64,000 nt of DNA from an uncultured Prevotellaceae bacterium (GTDB lineage Bacteria; Bacteroidota; Bacteroidia; Bacteroidales; Bacteroidaceae). Location of the stretch: assembly GCA_902801375.1 (NCBI GenBank), contig CADCIB010000007.1, forward strand, positions 124,001 to 188,000. Reading direction: 5' to 3'. This document shows, piece by piece, positions 32,311 to 41,700 of the stretch (position 1 is its first letter; the number at the start of each line of letters is the position of its first letter). Made by a program: the position numbers and the translations under genes. The notes beneath the pieces are model-generated. The model ran no database searches and had not been told where the DNA came from. It saw only the letters and a program-made list of their open reading frames with translations.

Positions 32311-33900
32311 TTATTTGTTGTCGTAGGCGTGTGGGGGATAGTCGATGGTGAAGTGGAGCCCGCGGCATTCTTTGCGCTCGAGGGCTTGCCGGGTGATGAG
32401 GTAGCCCACGTTGATCATGTTGCGGAGCTCGCAGATGTCGCGGCTGGCCTTGACGCGCTTGAAGAGGTTCTCGGTCTCTTCGTAGAGGATGTCGAGGCGG
32501 TCCCAGGCGCGCTTGAGTCGGAGGTTTGAGCGTACGATGCCCACGTAGTTCGACATGATTTCGCCCACTTCCTTGACGCTCTGTGTGATGAGCACTTGCT
32601 CTTCGTTGGTCATGGTGCCTTCGTCGTTCCACTCGGGCACCTGGTCGTTGAAGTCGTAGAGGTCTACGTGCTCGAGCGAGTGCCTGGCGGCGGCGTCGGC
32701 ATAGACGACGGCTTCGATGAGCGAGTTGGAGGCCAGTCGGTTGCCTCCGTGCAGGCCTGTGCAGGAGCATTCTCCGATGGCGTAGAGTCGCTCTATGCTG
32801 CTGCATCCGTTGAGGTCCACCTTGATGCCTCCGCACATGTAGTGGGCGGCGGGTCTGACGGGTATGTAGTCGGTGGTGATGTCGATGCCCATGGAGAGGC
32901 ATTTCTGGTAGATGTTGGGGAAGTGCCGGCGTGTCTCTTCGGGGTTTTTGTGTGTGACGTCGAGGCATACGTGGTCGAGTCCGTGGATTTTCATCTCTTT
33001 GTCGATGGCGCGTGCCACGATGTCGCGGGGTGCGAGTGAGAGTCGCTCGTCGTATTTCTCCATGAACGACTCGCCGTTGGGCAGGCGGAGGATGCCTCCG
33101 TAGCCGCGCATGGCTTCGGTGATGAGGTAGGCGGGGTGTGTCTCTCCGGGTGAGAAGAGGGCGGTGGGATGGAATTGCACGAACTCCATGTCTTGCACGG
33201 TGCCCTTGGCGCGGTAGACCATGGCTTCGCCGTCGCCGGTGGCGATGATGGGGTTGGTGGTGGTCTGGTAGACGGCTCCGCATCCTCCGGTGCACATGAG
33301 GGTGACTTTGGAGAGGTAGGTGTCTACCTTCTGCGTGTCGGGGTTGAGCACGTAGGCGCCGTAGCAGTAGATGTAGGGTGTGCGCCGGGTGACGCGTGCG
33401 CCGAGGTGGTGCTGGGTGATGATCTCTACGGCGAAGTGGTTTTCCTTGACTTCGATGTCGGGGCAGGCTCTGACGGCTGCCATGAGCCCGCGCTGGATTT
33501 CGGCTCCTGTGTCGTCGGCGTGGTGGAGTATGCGGAACTCGGAGTGCCCGCCTTCGCGGTGGAGGTCGAAGTCGCCGTCGGCGTTCTTGTCGAAGTTCAC
33601 GCCCCAGGCCACGAGCTCGCGTATTTGCTGGGGTGCGTTCTTCACTACTTGCTCCACGGCCTTGCGGTCGCTGATGTAGTCGCCGGCCACCATGGTGTCT
33701 TCGATGTGTTTCTCGAAGTTGTCTACTTTGAGGTTGGTGACGGAGGCCACGCCGCCTTGTGCGAAGCTGGTGTTGGCCTCGTCGAGTGCGGTCTTGCAGA
33801 TGAGGCACACTTTTCCTTTTTTGGCTTTGGCCACTTTCAGGGCGTAGCTCATGCCGGCCACGCCGCCGCCGATGATGAGGAAGTCGTATTTGCGAATCAT
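32311..33900 (-). CDS. nadB: L-aspartate oxidase
   Basis: 529 aa from ATG 33900 (MIRKYDFLIIGGGVAGMSYA); the frame extends to 33930 but only into the promoter. FAD enzyme that oxidises L-aspartate to iminoaspartate, first step of de novo NAD synthesis. Motifs: FAD-binding GGGVAGMS, NTSFAQGGVASV, the flavin/substrate region LHREGGHSE, TGGCGAVYQTTTNP, catalytic-site MEFVQFHPTAL, and the C-terminal GLHGGNRLASNSLIEA. In the anaerobe fumarate, not oxygen, would be the electron acceptor. NadA and NadC are not in the window. Complete and well conserved. Confidence 0.95.
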   Translation of the reverse strand: MIRKYDFLIIGGGVAGMSYALKVAKAKKGKVCLICKTALDEANTSFAQGGVASVTNLKVDNFEKHIEDTMVAGDYISDRKAVEQVVKNAPQQIRELVAWGVNFDKNADGDFDLHREGGHSEFRILHHADDTGAEIQRGLMAAVRACPDIEVKENHFAVEIITQHHLGARVTRRTPYIYCYGAYVLNPDTQKVDTYLSKVTLMCTGGCGAVYQTTTNPIIATGDGEAMVYRAKGTVQDMEFVQFHPTALFSPGETHPAYLITEAMRGYGGILRLPNGESFMEKYDERLSLAPRDIVARAIDKEMKIHGLDHVCLDVTHKNPEETRRHFPNIYQKCLSMGIDITTDYIPVRPAAHYMCGGIKVDLNGCSSIERLYAIGECSCTGLHGGNRLASNSLIEAVVYADAAARHSLEHVDLYDFNDQVPEWNDEGTMTNEEQVLITQSVKEVGEIMSNYVGIVRSNLRLKRAWDRLDILYEETENLFKRVKASRDICELRNMINVGYLITRQALERKECRGLHFTIDYPPHAYDNK

Positions 33901-33927
33901 AGGTGTAAATGGTTTAGACTTTCGGTG

Positions 33928-33959
33928 CAAAGGTAGTGGAAATTATCGGAGTGGGCAAA
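33928..33959 (-). promoter_or_regulatory. Promoter of nadB
   Basis: Minus strand: TTTG (complement of 33956-33959), 20-nt spacer, TACCTTTG (complement of 33928-33935), close to consensus. Confidence 0.75.
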
Positions 33960-34003
33960 GGAAACGGCGTTTTTTTGCAAAAATGCGCATGAAAGCTATC
34001 ATG

Positions 34004-34053
34004 AACCCCGCAGGCTTCCGTCCTTAGGGTAGGGGGGAGAGGCCTGCGGGGTT
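34004..34053 (-). terminator. 12-bp hairpin downstream of trxA
   Basis: AACCCCGCAGGC (34004-34015) pairs perfectly with GCCTGCGGGGTT (34042-34053) around a 26-nt loop. No U-run follows directly on the minus strand, so termination is likely but not proven by sequence. Confidence 0.55.
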
Positions 34054-34081
34054 GTGTGTTGCGGGTGGTTGAATGGTGGGC

Positions 34082-34402
34082 TTAGAGCAGTTTTTCGAAC
34101 TTCTCCTGGATTTTGGCCTTGGTGGCGGCGCCTACCATCTTGTCGACCACTTGTCCGCCCTTGAAGAAGAGGATGGTGGGGATGTTGCGGATGCCGTACT
34201 CCATGGCGATGTCGTCGTTGTCGCCCTCTTCGATGTCGCACTTGCCCACGACGATGCGTCCGTCGTACTCTTCGGCGAGCTGCTCGATGTAGGGTGCTAT
34301 CATGCGGCAGGGTCCGCACCAGGTTGCCCAGAAGTCAACGACTAAGGGTTTGTCACCATTTTTCAAACTCTCGAGGTTCTCGGTTGTGATTTTTACTTCC
34401 AT
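34082..34402 (-). CDS. trxA: Thioredoxin
   Basis: 106 aa. Cytoplasmic dithiol-disulphide oxidoreductase. Canonical active site WATWCGPCRM near residue 30, cis-proline loop IRNIPTILFFKGG near 75, and a normal length without signal peptide. It reduces ribonucleotide reductase and other targets, kept reduced by thioredoxin reductase (not in the window). It lies 94 bp after dnaE on the same strand; a separate promoter is not obvious. Confidence 0.95.
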   Translation of the reverse strand: MEVKITTENLESLKNGDKPLVVDFWATWCGPCRMIAPYIEQLAEEYDGRIVVGKCDIEEGDNDDIAMEYGIRNIPTILFFKGGQVVDKMVGAATKAKIQEKFEKLL

Positions 34403-34496
34403 GATTTTTCTGAATTAATTGGGTTTATAAATCTGATTGTTGTGAAATGCGCTTGCAAATAGTGTGCCAATGGGGTGGGTGGCTGACAGATTGTCG

Positions 34497-37400
34497 TCAG
34501 TTGATGCGGTAGGTCATGTCGTCGCGGCCCTCGATGTATTGGATGAGGTCGCGCTGGATGTTGATGGCGAGTCCGCGGCTATGGAGGGTGATGGGTCGGT
34601 TGGTCTCGGGGTCGACGATCTGAATGTAGATTTGCGTGGAGGGCTCGTTTCTCTTGGGTTTGACGAGTGCGGGTGTGATGAGCGTGGTGAGGTCGTTGAC
34701 GACGGTGTCGTCTATTTTGTCGGCTCTGAGGCAGATGGTGATGCGCTCGATGCCGCGTTCCTTGACGGTCTGGAGGTATTGTATGTCGATGATCTTGAGG
34801 TTGAGGCGGTGGTTGTAGGGGTTTTCCGTGCATTTTAGCCTCATGAACACGGTGCATCCCACGCTGAGCATGCCTTGCCAGCGGGCCCATTCTTCGGCGA
34901 AGACGGCGAGCTCGCCTGAGTTGTCGAAGTCTTCGATGGTGACGATGCCGAATTTCTTGCCGGTCTTGTCGAAGCGTTCTTTCACGGCGGTGACGATGCC
35001 TCCGGCGCGCACTTCTTCTTTCTTGGCCAGCTCGTTGCGGTCGTTGAGTTCCTGGCAGGTGGTGTTGCAAAGGCCGCGAAGGACGACGGAGTATTCGTCG
35101 AGTGGGTGGGCAGAGATGTAGATGCCCACGAGCTCGCGCTCTTTGTTGAGCTTCTCGATGGTGCTCCACTCCTCGCCTTCGGGTATTGGGGGTGTGGCTA
35201 TCTCGATGGCCTCCATGCCTCCGAAGAGCGAGTTCTTGGCGTTGAGCTGCTCTTGCTGGTAGAGCTGTCCATAGCGCACGAGTGCGTCGAGGAAGATGTC
35301 GCCCTTGGCGTTGTAGCTGAAGTATTGCTCGCGGCGCATGCCGAAGCTGTCGAAGGCTCCGCTGAGGACGAGGCTTTCGAAGGCTTTGCGGTTGACGTTG
35401 CTGAAGTTGACGCGCTGGGCGAAGTCGAAGATGCCTGTGTAGGGTCCGTTTTTCTCGCGCTCGCTGATGATGGAGATGGCGGCGGCCTCGCCCATGCCCT
35501 TGATGCCGGAGAGTCCGAAGCGTATCTCGCCGTGCTGGTTGGTGCCGAACTTCTCGTGGCTCTCGTTGACGTCGGGTCCGAGGGTCTTGATGCCGAGGGA
35601 GCGGCATTCGTCCATGAGCTTGGTGATTTCCTTGATGTCGTCCTTGCGTCGGGTCATGATGGCGGCCATGAACTCGGCGGGGTAGTGGGCCTTCATGTAG
35701 GCGGTCTGGTAGGCCACCCAGGAGTAGCAGGTGGCGTGGCTCTTGTTGAAGGCGTAGGAGGCGAACTTCTCCCAGTCGGCCCATATCTTCTCGAGCACTT
35801 TGGGGTCGTGGCCGTTGCGCTTGCCGCCCTCGATGAACTTGGGCTTCATGGCGTCGACGATGTCTTTCTTCTTCTTACCCATCGCCTTGCGCAGGGCGTC
35901 GCTCTCGCCTCGGGTGAAGTCGGCCAGCTGGCGGCTCAGGAGCATGACCTGCTCTTGGTAGACGGTGATGCCGTAGGTGTCTTTCAGGTACTTCTCCATG
36001 CAGGGGATGTCGTACTTGATTTCGGCGCGTCCGTTCTTGCGGTCGATGAAGTCGGGGATGTAGTCCATGGGTCCCGGCCGGTAGAGGGCGTTCATGGCGA
36101 TGAGGTCTTCGAACACGGTGGGGTGGAGCTCGCGGAGGTATTTTTGCATACCCGCCGACTCAAACTGGAAGGTGCCGATGGTCTTTCCCTTCTGGTAGAG
36201 CTGGTAGGTGAGCTCGTCGTCGATGGGTATCTCGTCGAGATTCACGTCGATGCCTTTCGACTCTTTCACGTTCTTCACGGCCTCCTTCAGCTCGGAGAGT
36301 GTCTTCAGTCCGAGGAAGTCCATCTTGATGAGTCCCGTCGACTCGATGACGTGGCCGTCGTATTGCGTGCAATTGGTCTTCTGGTCCTTGTAGTCGGGGT
36401 CGTCGGCCGTCGACACGGGCACCCAGTCAGAGATGGGGTCGCGGCAGATGATGAATCCGCAGGCGTGTATGCCCGTTCCGCGCACGGTGCCTTCGAGCAT
36501 CTTGGCGTAGCGGATGGTGTTGCTCTCGCGCGGGTCCATGGAGATGGCGGCTTGTTGAAGCTCTGGCGTGCACTTGATGGCGTTGGTGAGGTTCATCTTC
36601 AATCCGTCGGGCAGGCGGTCGGGAATGGCCTTGCACAAGGCGTTGGAGCGCTCCAGGGGGAGCTTCTCCACGCGGGCCACGTCCTTGATGGAGTTTTTCG
36701 TGGCCATGCTGGCATAGGTGATGATGTGGGCGCAATTCTCGTGGCCGTACTTGTCTTCCACCCATTTCAGCACGCGTCCGCGCCCGTCGTCGTCGAAGTC
36801 GGTGTCGATATCGGGCAGGGAGATGCGGTCGGGGTTGAGGAAACGCTCGAACAGGAGGTCGTACTTCATCGGGTCGATTTTGGTGATGCCCAGGCAATAG
36901 GCCACCACGCTACCCGCCGCCGAGCCACGCCCGGGACCCACCATCACGCCGAGCTTTTCCTCGGCGGCCTTGATGAAGTCTTGCACGATGAGGAAGTAGC
37001 CGGGAAATCCCATCGTCTTCATGATGTGGAGCTCGAAGCGTATGCGGTCGTCGACTTCCTGGGCGAGGGGTGTCTCATAGCGCTTGCTGGCTCCCTCGTA
37101 GGCGAGCTTCGCCAGATAGTCGGCCTCGAACTTGATGCGGTAGAGCTTGTCGTAGCCGCCCAGGTGGGCTATCTTCTTCTCGCCCTCCTCGCGGGGGAGC
37201 GGGTTCTCGCCGTTCTCGTCGGTGGTGAATTCGCGGTAGAGGTCTTCCTCGGTGAATTTCTGGCGCCATTGCTCTTCCGTGCCGAACTCCTCGGGAATGG
37301 GGAAGAAAGGCATGATGGGGTCGTGGTCGAGGCTATAGAACTCCACCTTGTCGAGAATCTCGATGGTGTTGGCCAGCGCCTCGGGAATGTCGGCAAACAC

Positions 37401-38222
37401 CTGGTTCATCTCCTCGCGCGTCTTGAACCACTCCTGCTTGGAGTAGAGCATGCGCGTGGGGTCGTCGAGGTCTTTGCCCGTGGAGAGACACAAGAGGTGG
37501 TCGTGGGCCTCGGCGTTGTCCTGGTCCACGAAGTGGCAGTCGTTGGTGCAGATGAGCTTCACGCCGTGTTTCTGGGCGAGGTCCACCAACACGCGGTTCA
37601 CCTTCTGTTGCAGGGGGAAGGTCTCGCGGTTGGCGCGGATGTTGGGGTCGGTCACCTCGTGGCGCATCAGCTCCAGGTAGTAGTCGTCGCCGAACACGCC
37701 CTTGTACCACTCAATCATCTCCTCCGCTCCCGCAATGTCGTCGTTCAGGATGCGGCGCGGCACCTCTCCCGCCAGGCATGCCGAGCAGCAGATGATGCCC
37801 TCGTGGTAGCGCATGAGGTCGTCGTGGTCGGTGCGCGGGCGGGTGTAGAATCCGTCGGTCCACGCGCGCGATACTATTTTAATAAGGTTGTGGTAGCCCT
37901 TCTGGTTCTTCGCCAGCAAGATGAGGTGGTAGCGGCGGTCGTCGCCCAGCTCCTTCTTCTTGCTCTCCTTCTTGCCGTTGGCCACATACACCTCGCACCC
38001 GAAGATGGGCTTGAAGGGCTCGAGCCCCTGCTTCTTGCGGTCTTTGTTCACACCTGTGGTGATGTCGAAGAACTCCTTGATGCCGAACATGTCGCCGTGG
38101 TCGGTCACGGCCATTCCGCGCATGCCGTTGTCGACGGCTTTCTTCACGAGGTTCTTGATGCTCGACTGGCCGTCGAGTATCGAGTAGTAGGTGTGTACGT
38201 GCAAGTGTACGAAGTCTTCCAT
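34497..38222 (-). CDS. dnaE: DNA polymerase III subunit alpha
   Basis: 1241 aa from ATG 38222 (MEDFVHLHVHTYYSILDGQS); the frame runs on to 38312 but across the promoter. Replicative polymerase catalytic subunit. The PHP domain is at the N-terminus (HLHVHTYYSILDG, ITDHGD-type AVTDHGDMFG), the palm carries GPGRGSAAGSVVAYCLGIT and the metal-binding SLPDIDTDFDDDGR, and fingers motifs such as YQEQVMLLSRQLADFTRGE follow. The C-terminal third has the helix-hairpin-helix and OB-fold regions (VGIYISAHPLDEY). Length and order match DnaE1, not PolC. Confidence 0.97.
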   Translation of the reverse strand: MEDFVHLHVHTYYSILDGQSSIKNLVKKAVDNGMRGMAVTDHGDMFGIKEFFDITTGVNKDRKKQGLEPFKPIFGCEVYVANGKKESKKKELGDDRRYHLILLAKNQKGYHNLIKIVSRAWTDGFYTRPRTDHDDLMRYHEGIICCSACLAGEVPRRILNDDIAGAEEMIEWYKGVFGDDYYLELMRHEVTDPNIRANRETFPLQQKVNRVLVDLAQKHGVKLICTNDCHFVDQDNAEAHDHLLCLSTGKDLDDPTRMLYSKQEWFKTREEMNQVFADIPEALANTIEILDKVEFYSLDHDPIMPFFPIPEEFGTEEQWRQKFTEEDLYREFTTDENGENPLPREEGEKKIAHLGGYDKLYRIKFEADYLAKLAYEGASKRYETPLAQEVDDRIRFELHIMKTMGFPGYFLIVQDFIKAAEEKLGVMVGPGRGSAAGSVVAYCLGITKIDPMKYDLLFERFLNPDRISLPDIDTDFDDDGRGRVLKWVEDKYGHENCAHIITYASMATKNSIKDVARVEKLPLERSNALCKAIPDRLPDGLKMNLTNAIKCTPELQQAAISMDPRESNTIRYAKMLEGTVRGTGIHACGFIICRDPISDWVPVSTADDPDYKDQKTNCTQYDGHVIESTGLIKMDFLGLKTLSELKEAVKNVKESKGIDVNLDEIPIDDELTYQLYQKGKTIGTFQFESAGMQKYLRELHPTVFEDLIAMNALYRPGPMDYIPDFIDRKNGRAEIKYDIPCMEKYLKDTYGITVYQEQVMLLSRQLADFTRGESDALRKAMGKKKKDIVDAMKPKFIEGGKRNGHDPKVLEKIWADWEKFASYAFNKSHATCYSWVAYQTAYMKAHYPAEFMAAIMTRRKDDIKEITKLMDECRSLGIKTLGPDVNESHEKFGTNQHGEIRFGLSGIKGMGEAAAISIISEREKNGPYTGIFDFAQRVNFSNVNRKAFESLVLSGAFDSFGMRREQYFSYNAKGDIFLDALVRYGQLYQQEQLNAKNSLFGGMEAIEIATPPIPEGEEWSTIEKLNKERELVGIYISAHPLDEYSVVLRGLCNTTCQELNDRNELAKKEEVRAGGIVTAVKERFDKTGKKFGIVTIEDFDNSGELAVFAEEWARWQGMLSVGCTVFMRLKCTENPYNHRLNLKIIDIQYLQTVKERGIERITICLRADKIDDTVVNDLTTLITPALVKPKRNEPSTQIYIQIVDPETNRPITLHSRGLAINIQRDLIQYIEGRDDMTYRIN

Positions 38223-38249
38223 AGGGGCAAATGATGTTTTTTTCGTTTG

Positions 38250-38281
38250 CAAATATACGGCTTTTAATTGAAACGGCCAAA
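38250..38281 (-). promoter_or_regulatory. Promoter of dnaE
   Basis: Minus strand: TTTG (complement of 38278-38281), 20-nt spacer, TATATTTG (complement of 38250-38257). Confidence 0.75.
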
Positions 38282-38396
38282 CATTCCTTGAAAGAATGAA
38301 TGAAAAAAACAATGCGGGTAAAACTGAAGGTGCCGCCCTCCCCGTTGCTGGGTTGGCGGCACCTTCGCGCTATACTGTTGTGGATGGGGGATGGAC

Positions 38397-38585
38397 TTAG
38401 TAGTCCTCCTCGTCCTCCCAGGTGTTGTAGGTGTGGCGGGCGCGGTTGTCGTCGTCGCCCTCATCGGGATCCGGGTCGGCAACAATACCATCGTCGCCAC
38501 TGTTCACGCTGAAGTCTGCCAAAACGGCCTGCACCTCCACGCAGAACACGTCGGTGTTCGGTTGAATATATTCTTTCTTGATCAT
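38397..38585 (-). CDS. Small acidic peptide next to the T9SS surface protein
   Basis: 62 aa from ATG 38585 (MIKKEYIQPNTDVFCVEVQA), ending NTWEDEEDY. The MIKKEYIQPN start followed by a strand, a short hydrophobic piece and an Asp/Gly-rich tail (GDDGIVADPDPDEGDDD) is a common pattern of short Bacteroidota peptides that often sit next to surface-protein genes. The frame opens at 38651 but into a repeat, so the internal ATG is preferred. No signal peptide; function unknown. Confidence 0.65.
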   Translation of the reverse strand: MIKKEYIQPNTDVFCVEVQAVLADFSVNSGDDGIVADPDPDEGDDDNRARHTYNTWEDEEDY

Positions 38586-38654
38586 AGTCTTTTCGTTTTT
38601 TTGTGGATTACAATCTTGAGGAGCCTGCCCACGACTTGTGGACGTGAGCAAGCT

Positions 38655-38757
38655 CGCAGTTCATTTACTTAATAACAACCTTGAGCTGAAGCTCGAGCTC
38701 GCTCACGCTCGATAAAGCATGAGCAAGCTCTGCTTTATTCTCACTTAATCACGACCT
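38655..38757. repeat. Palindrome module at the 3' end of the T9SS gene
   Basis: Read on the minus strand: GGTCGTGATTAAGTGAG (gene end), a palindrome ATAAAGCAGAGC...GCTTTAT, CGAGCGTGAGCGAGC, TCGAGCTTCAGCTCAAGG, then TTGTTATTAAGTAA. The last part repeats the final codons (VVIK and stop) of the gene. Same design as 54161-54293. Confidence 0.6.
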
Positions 38758-41700
38758 TTTTGCCGTTGTTGATGTAGACACCCTTCTTCAGGGTTCCAAC
38801 CTTCACACCGCTGACGGTGTACCAGTCGCCCTCGCCAAGCATGTCGGCGGGCAGGCTGCTGATGCTCGTAGCCTGGCTTCCCTCGCCGAAGTCAAGCACG
38901 AAGGTGCGTGCACCCTGTGCCTCCTCCGTGAACTCGAAGTAAGCGCGGAATGCTTTCAGCGTGCGGGCCTTGGCGGTGTGCGCTAGGGTGTTGTCGGCCT
39001 TCATGTAATAGATGCCCTCATCCTCAGCTGTAATCTCAAACGGGTTGTAGTAACCAATGAAGCTCACATTACCGTTGGCGAACTCAAGTGCGCTGCCCTC
39101 AGTGGCGGTGATGATGCGTGTGTTGGCACCTGCGCCATAGCTGTCGAAGACGGGATTGACGAGGTCGTCGCCGCTTTCCCACTTGATGATGTAGGGCACA
39201 CCAGCCTCGAGCGTCTCAACGGGTTGGCCGAAGGAGAGCGTTACAGACGTACCGTCGATGGTGGCATCTTCCAGCGTCTTGGCGATGGCACCTGCCAGTT
39301 CGGTTCCGTCGAGCGTCACGTTGAAGGGCACGGCGAGTGTGTTCCACGAACCGTCCTTGTAGAGTGTGCGGCCCTCGAGCATGAAGTTGGCCTGGGCGTT
39401 CTCCACGATCAGCTCCGAGTTGTCGGCATCGTCGGCCAGCTTGATGAGGTCGGCATCGACGAAGGCTTTCACCCCATGACGCGGGAGGAAGGGAACGTCG
39501 ATTTGAGGCTCATAAGCCACGAGTTGATCAGCTGCTTGAATTGCATCGTATGAACAGAAGTAGAGTGAACCGCTTGTTGTTGTGTGAATGAAAGCAGCCT
39601 CTCCCGGAGCCAACTTGATGTATGTCGGATAATAATCGAAGCCGTCGCCAGCTGCATTCAACTTGAAGAAGTCGGCATCCAGGATGCCTCCTTCGTTATT
39701 ATCTATCAACAGCAGATAGGCATCGCAGGTAAAGATGTTACCCACCAAATACCAACCGTCGAAGCTGTTGGTAGATTGTGTATACTCAATACTCATCGAT
39801 AGGATTCTTTCATTGCTTGGGAATGCGAATCCCGAGAATACCAGTGTCTGGTTTTCCTTGTTGGCATAGAGGAATCCGCTACCAGCACTGAGGTCGAATG
39901 ATGCCATGTCGTAATGGCGCCATTCGTTCGTTTGGTTCTGAAGGAAGCGATAGTAGTCATAGTCGCTTTCCAGCAGACCTTCCACTTCAGTGGAGAAGCT
40001 TCCACTGCTCGTCGGCGTACAGATGAGACGGTAGCAGTCGCGGCCTGTGCTTTCGCCATAGCCGGCAATATTCTTCTCGATGGTCACAGGCAGACTACTT
40101 GTGGCCTGAATCAGCTGGCCGCCGTCCTTGATGGTGATGCTTCCACCGTCGATTGTTACGTTGTTGGCCTCAGCGATGACACCGGCAGGAATGATGGCAT
40201 CAGCGAGGATGCTGATGTTGTCATCTGCCGTGGGAGCACCTGCAGGACTCCAGTTGTCGTCCACATTCCATTCGCCAGCCTTGACAAACACCTTCAGGTT
40301 TTCTGGCAATGTGGTGAACGATACAATCTCGCTCCATTCGCTAACAGAGTCGTCGCAAACGCCCTGAACCTGGCACTCGTATTCTGTACCTGTCTCCAGG
40401 TCGGTGATCTCGATGGATTCTTCGTCCGTGGTGAGTGTCATCCATTCGCCAGCAGGTACAGTTTCCAGTGATCCTATTGACACATCGTCAATGAAAAGGT
40501 AGTCTTGATCGGCGTCCGTGTGGCGGAAGGCGATATAGCCTTGCTGGCCGGCGAAGTTGCTCAAATCTACCGTGTGCTGAGTCCAAGTGCTGGAAGCATC
40601 TCCTGGTTCATAAAGCAAACTGAACGAAGTCGGGTCGAAATTGTCGGGATCAAAAGTGCCCGTACAAACGTACACATCATAGTGCTCATGGTAAGTGCCA
40701 TCATCCATTACCCAGTAGCTCAACGATCCGTCAAGTACGACCTGAGGCGTGATGAGCCAGTTGTCAACACTATAGCTATCGCTACTCCAACTTCTTGACA
40801 TAATCATATGGGTGCCACTGTGGCCCGGTATTGACGTTTCGGAGAAAAAGGTTGTGCCTTCGATTGCTCGCCAATCAGTGTATTCCGTACCTTCGCCTTG
40901 ACGAAGTACTGTCCAGCCAGAGAGTTCTCCTGATTCGAAATCATCGAAGAATGATTCTTCTGAGGCTGCCAGGCCTTCTGCCTTTCTGTATTGCACATTA
41001 TAGCTGTCGCTAAAGCCCGTCCATGAGACAGTGGCCGAGTTGTGCAAAGCGAGCACCGCGACGTCTCTGGGTTTGATGCAATCCGGGATGGTGCAATCCA
41101 CAGTGAAGTTCACTGGTTCGCTGAAACCACCATCCTTATTAGACACAATTACTTCGTCATTTATGTCGGTTATCGTGTAGCTGCATTCACCATCGTAATT
41201 GCCACTTACCCATACGAATTGAACTTCCGAACCTGCACAGAGAGACAATGTGCCAGATAATGAAGCCCCAGAGCTGAGTGTCAATGATGCGAGGATATCT
41301 TCTGTCTCAACATCCACCACATTGATGGCAGCACCATTCCAACCGTCGCCGTAGCTGTCGGTCAGCTCATAGTTGACTTGACACTGGTCTTCAGGCATGC
41401 ACTTGTCGGTCTTGAAGCTAACGGCATTTGTCCATTCGCTGGTGCTGTTTCCGCAATTGGCTTGAATCTTCACTTCGTAAGTAGTGCCCAGCACAAGTCC
41501 TGTCAGTGTGTATGGGTTCTCTGTGATAGCAGTCACGGTGCCGTTTACGTCGATGTTCCAGGCATCGGCATCGCTGATCCAGCTTACCTCTGCAGTAGTT
41601 CCACCGGTGTAGTTAACTGTAAGATCGAGAGGCTTCTCGCACGAAGGAATGAGTTCAAACGACACATTGTCAACATGGATATTGTTGTCGGCATTACTTG

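Noticed and set aside
32084..33808. Minus-strand frame of 574 codons, Arg/His-rich
   Set aside because: Out-of-frame reading of nadB and the smalltalk region; the true nadB frame has all FAD motifs.
35106..38234. Plus-strand open frame of 1042 codons
   Set aside because: It lies wholly opposite dnaE, which has full family motifs. The plus frame is a Val/Asp/Leu-rich mirror of a GC-biased gene and has no motif.
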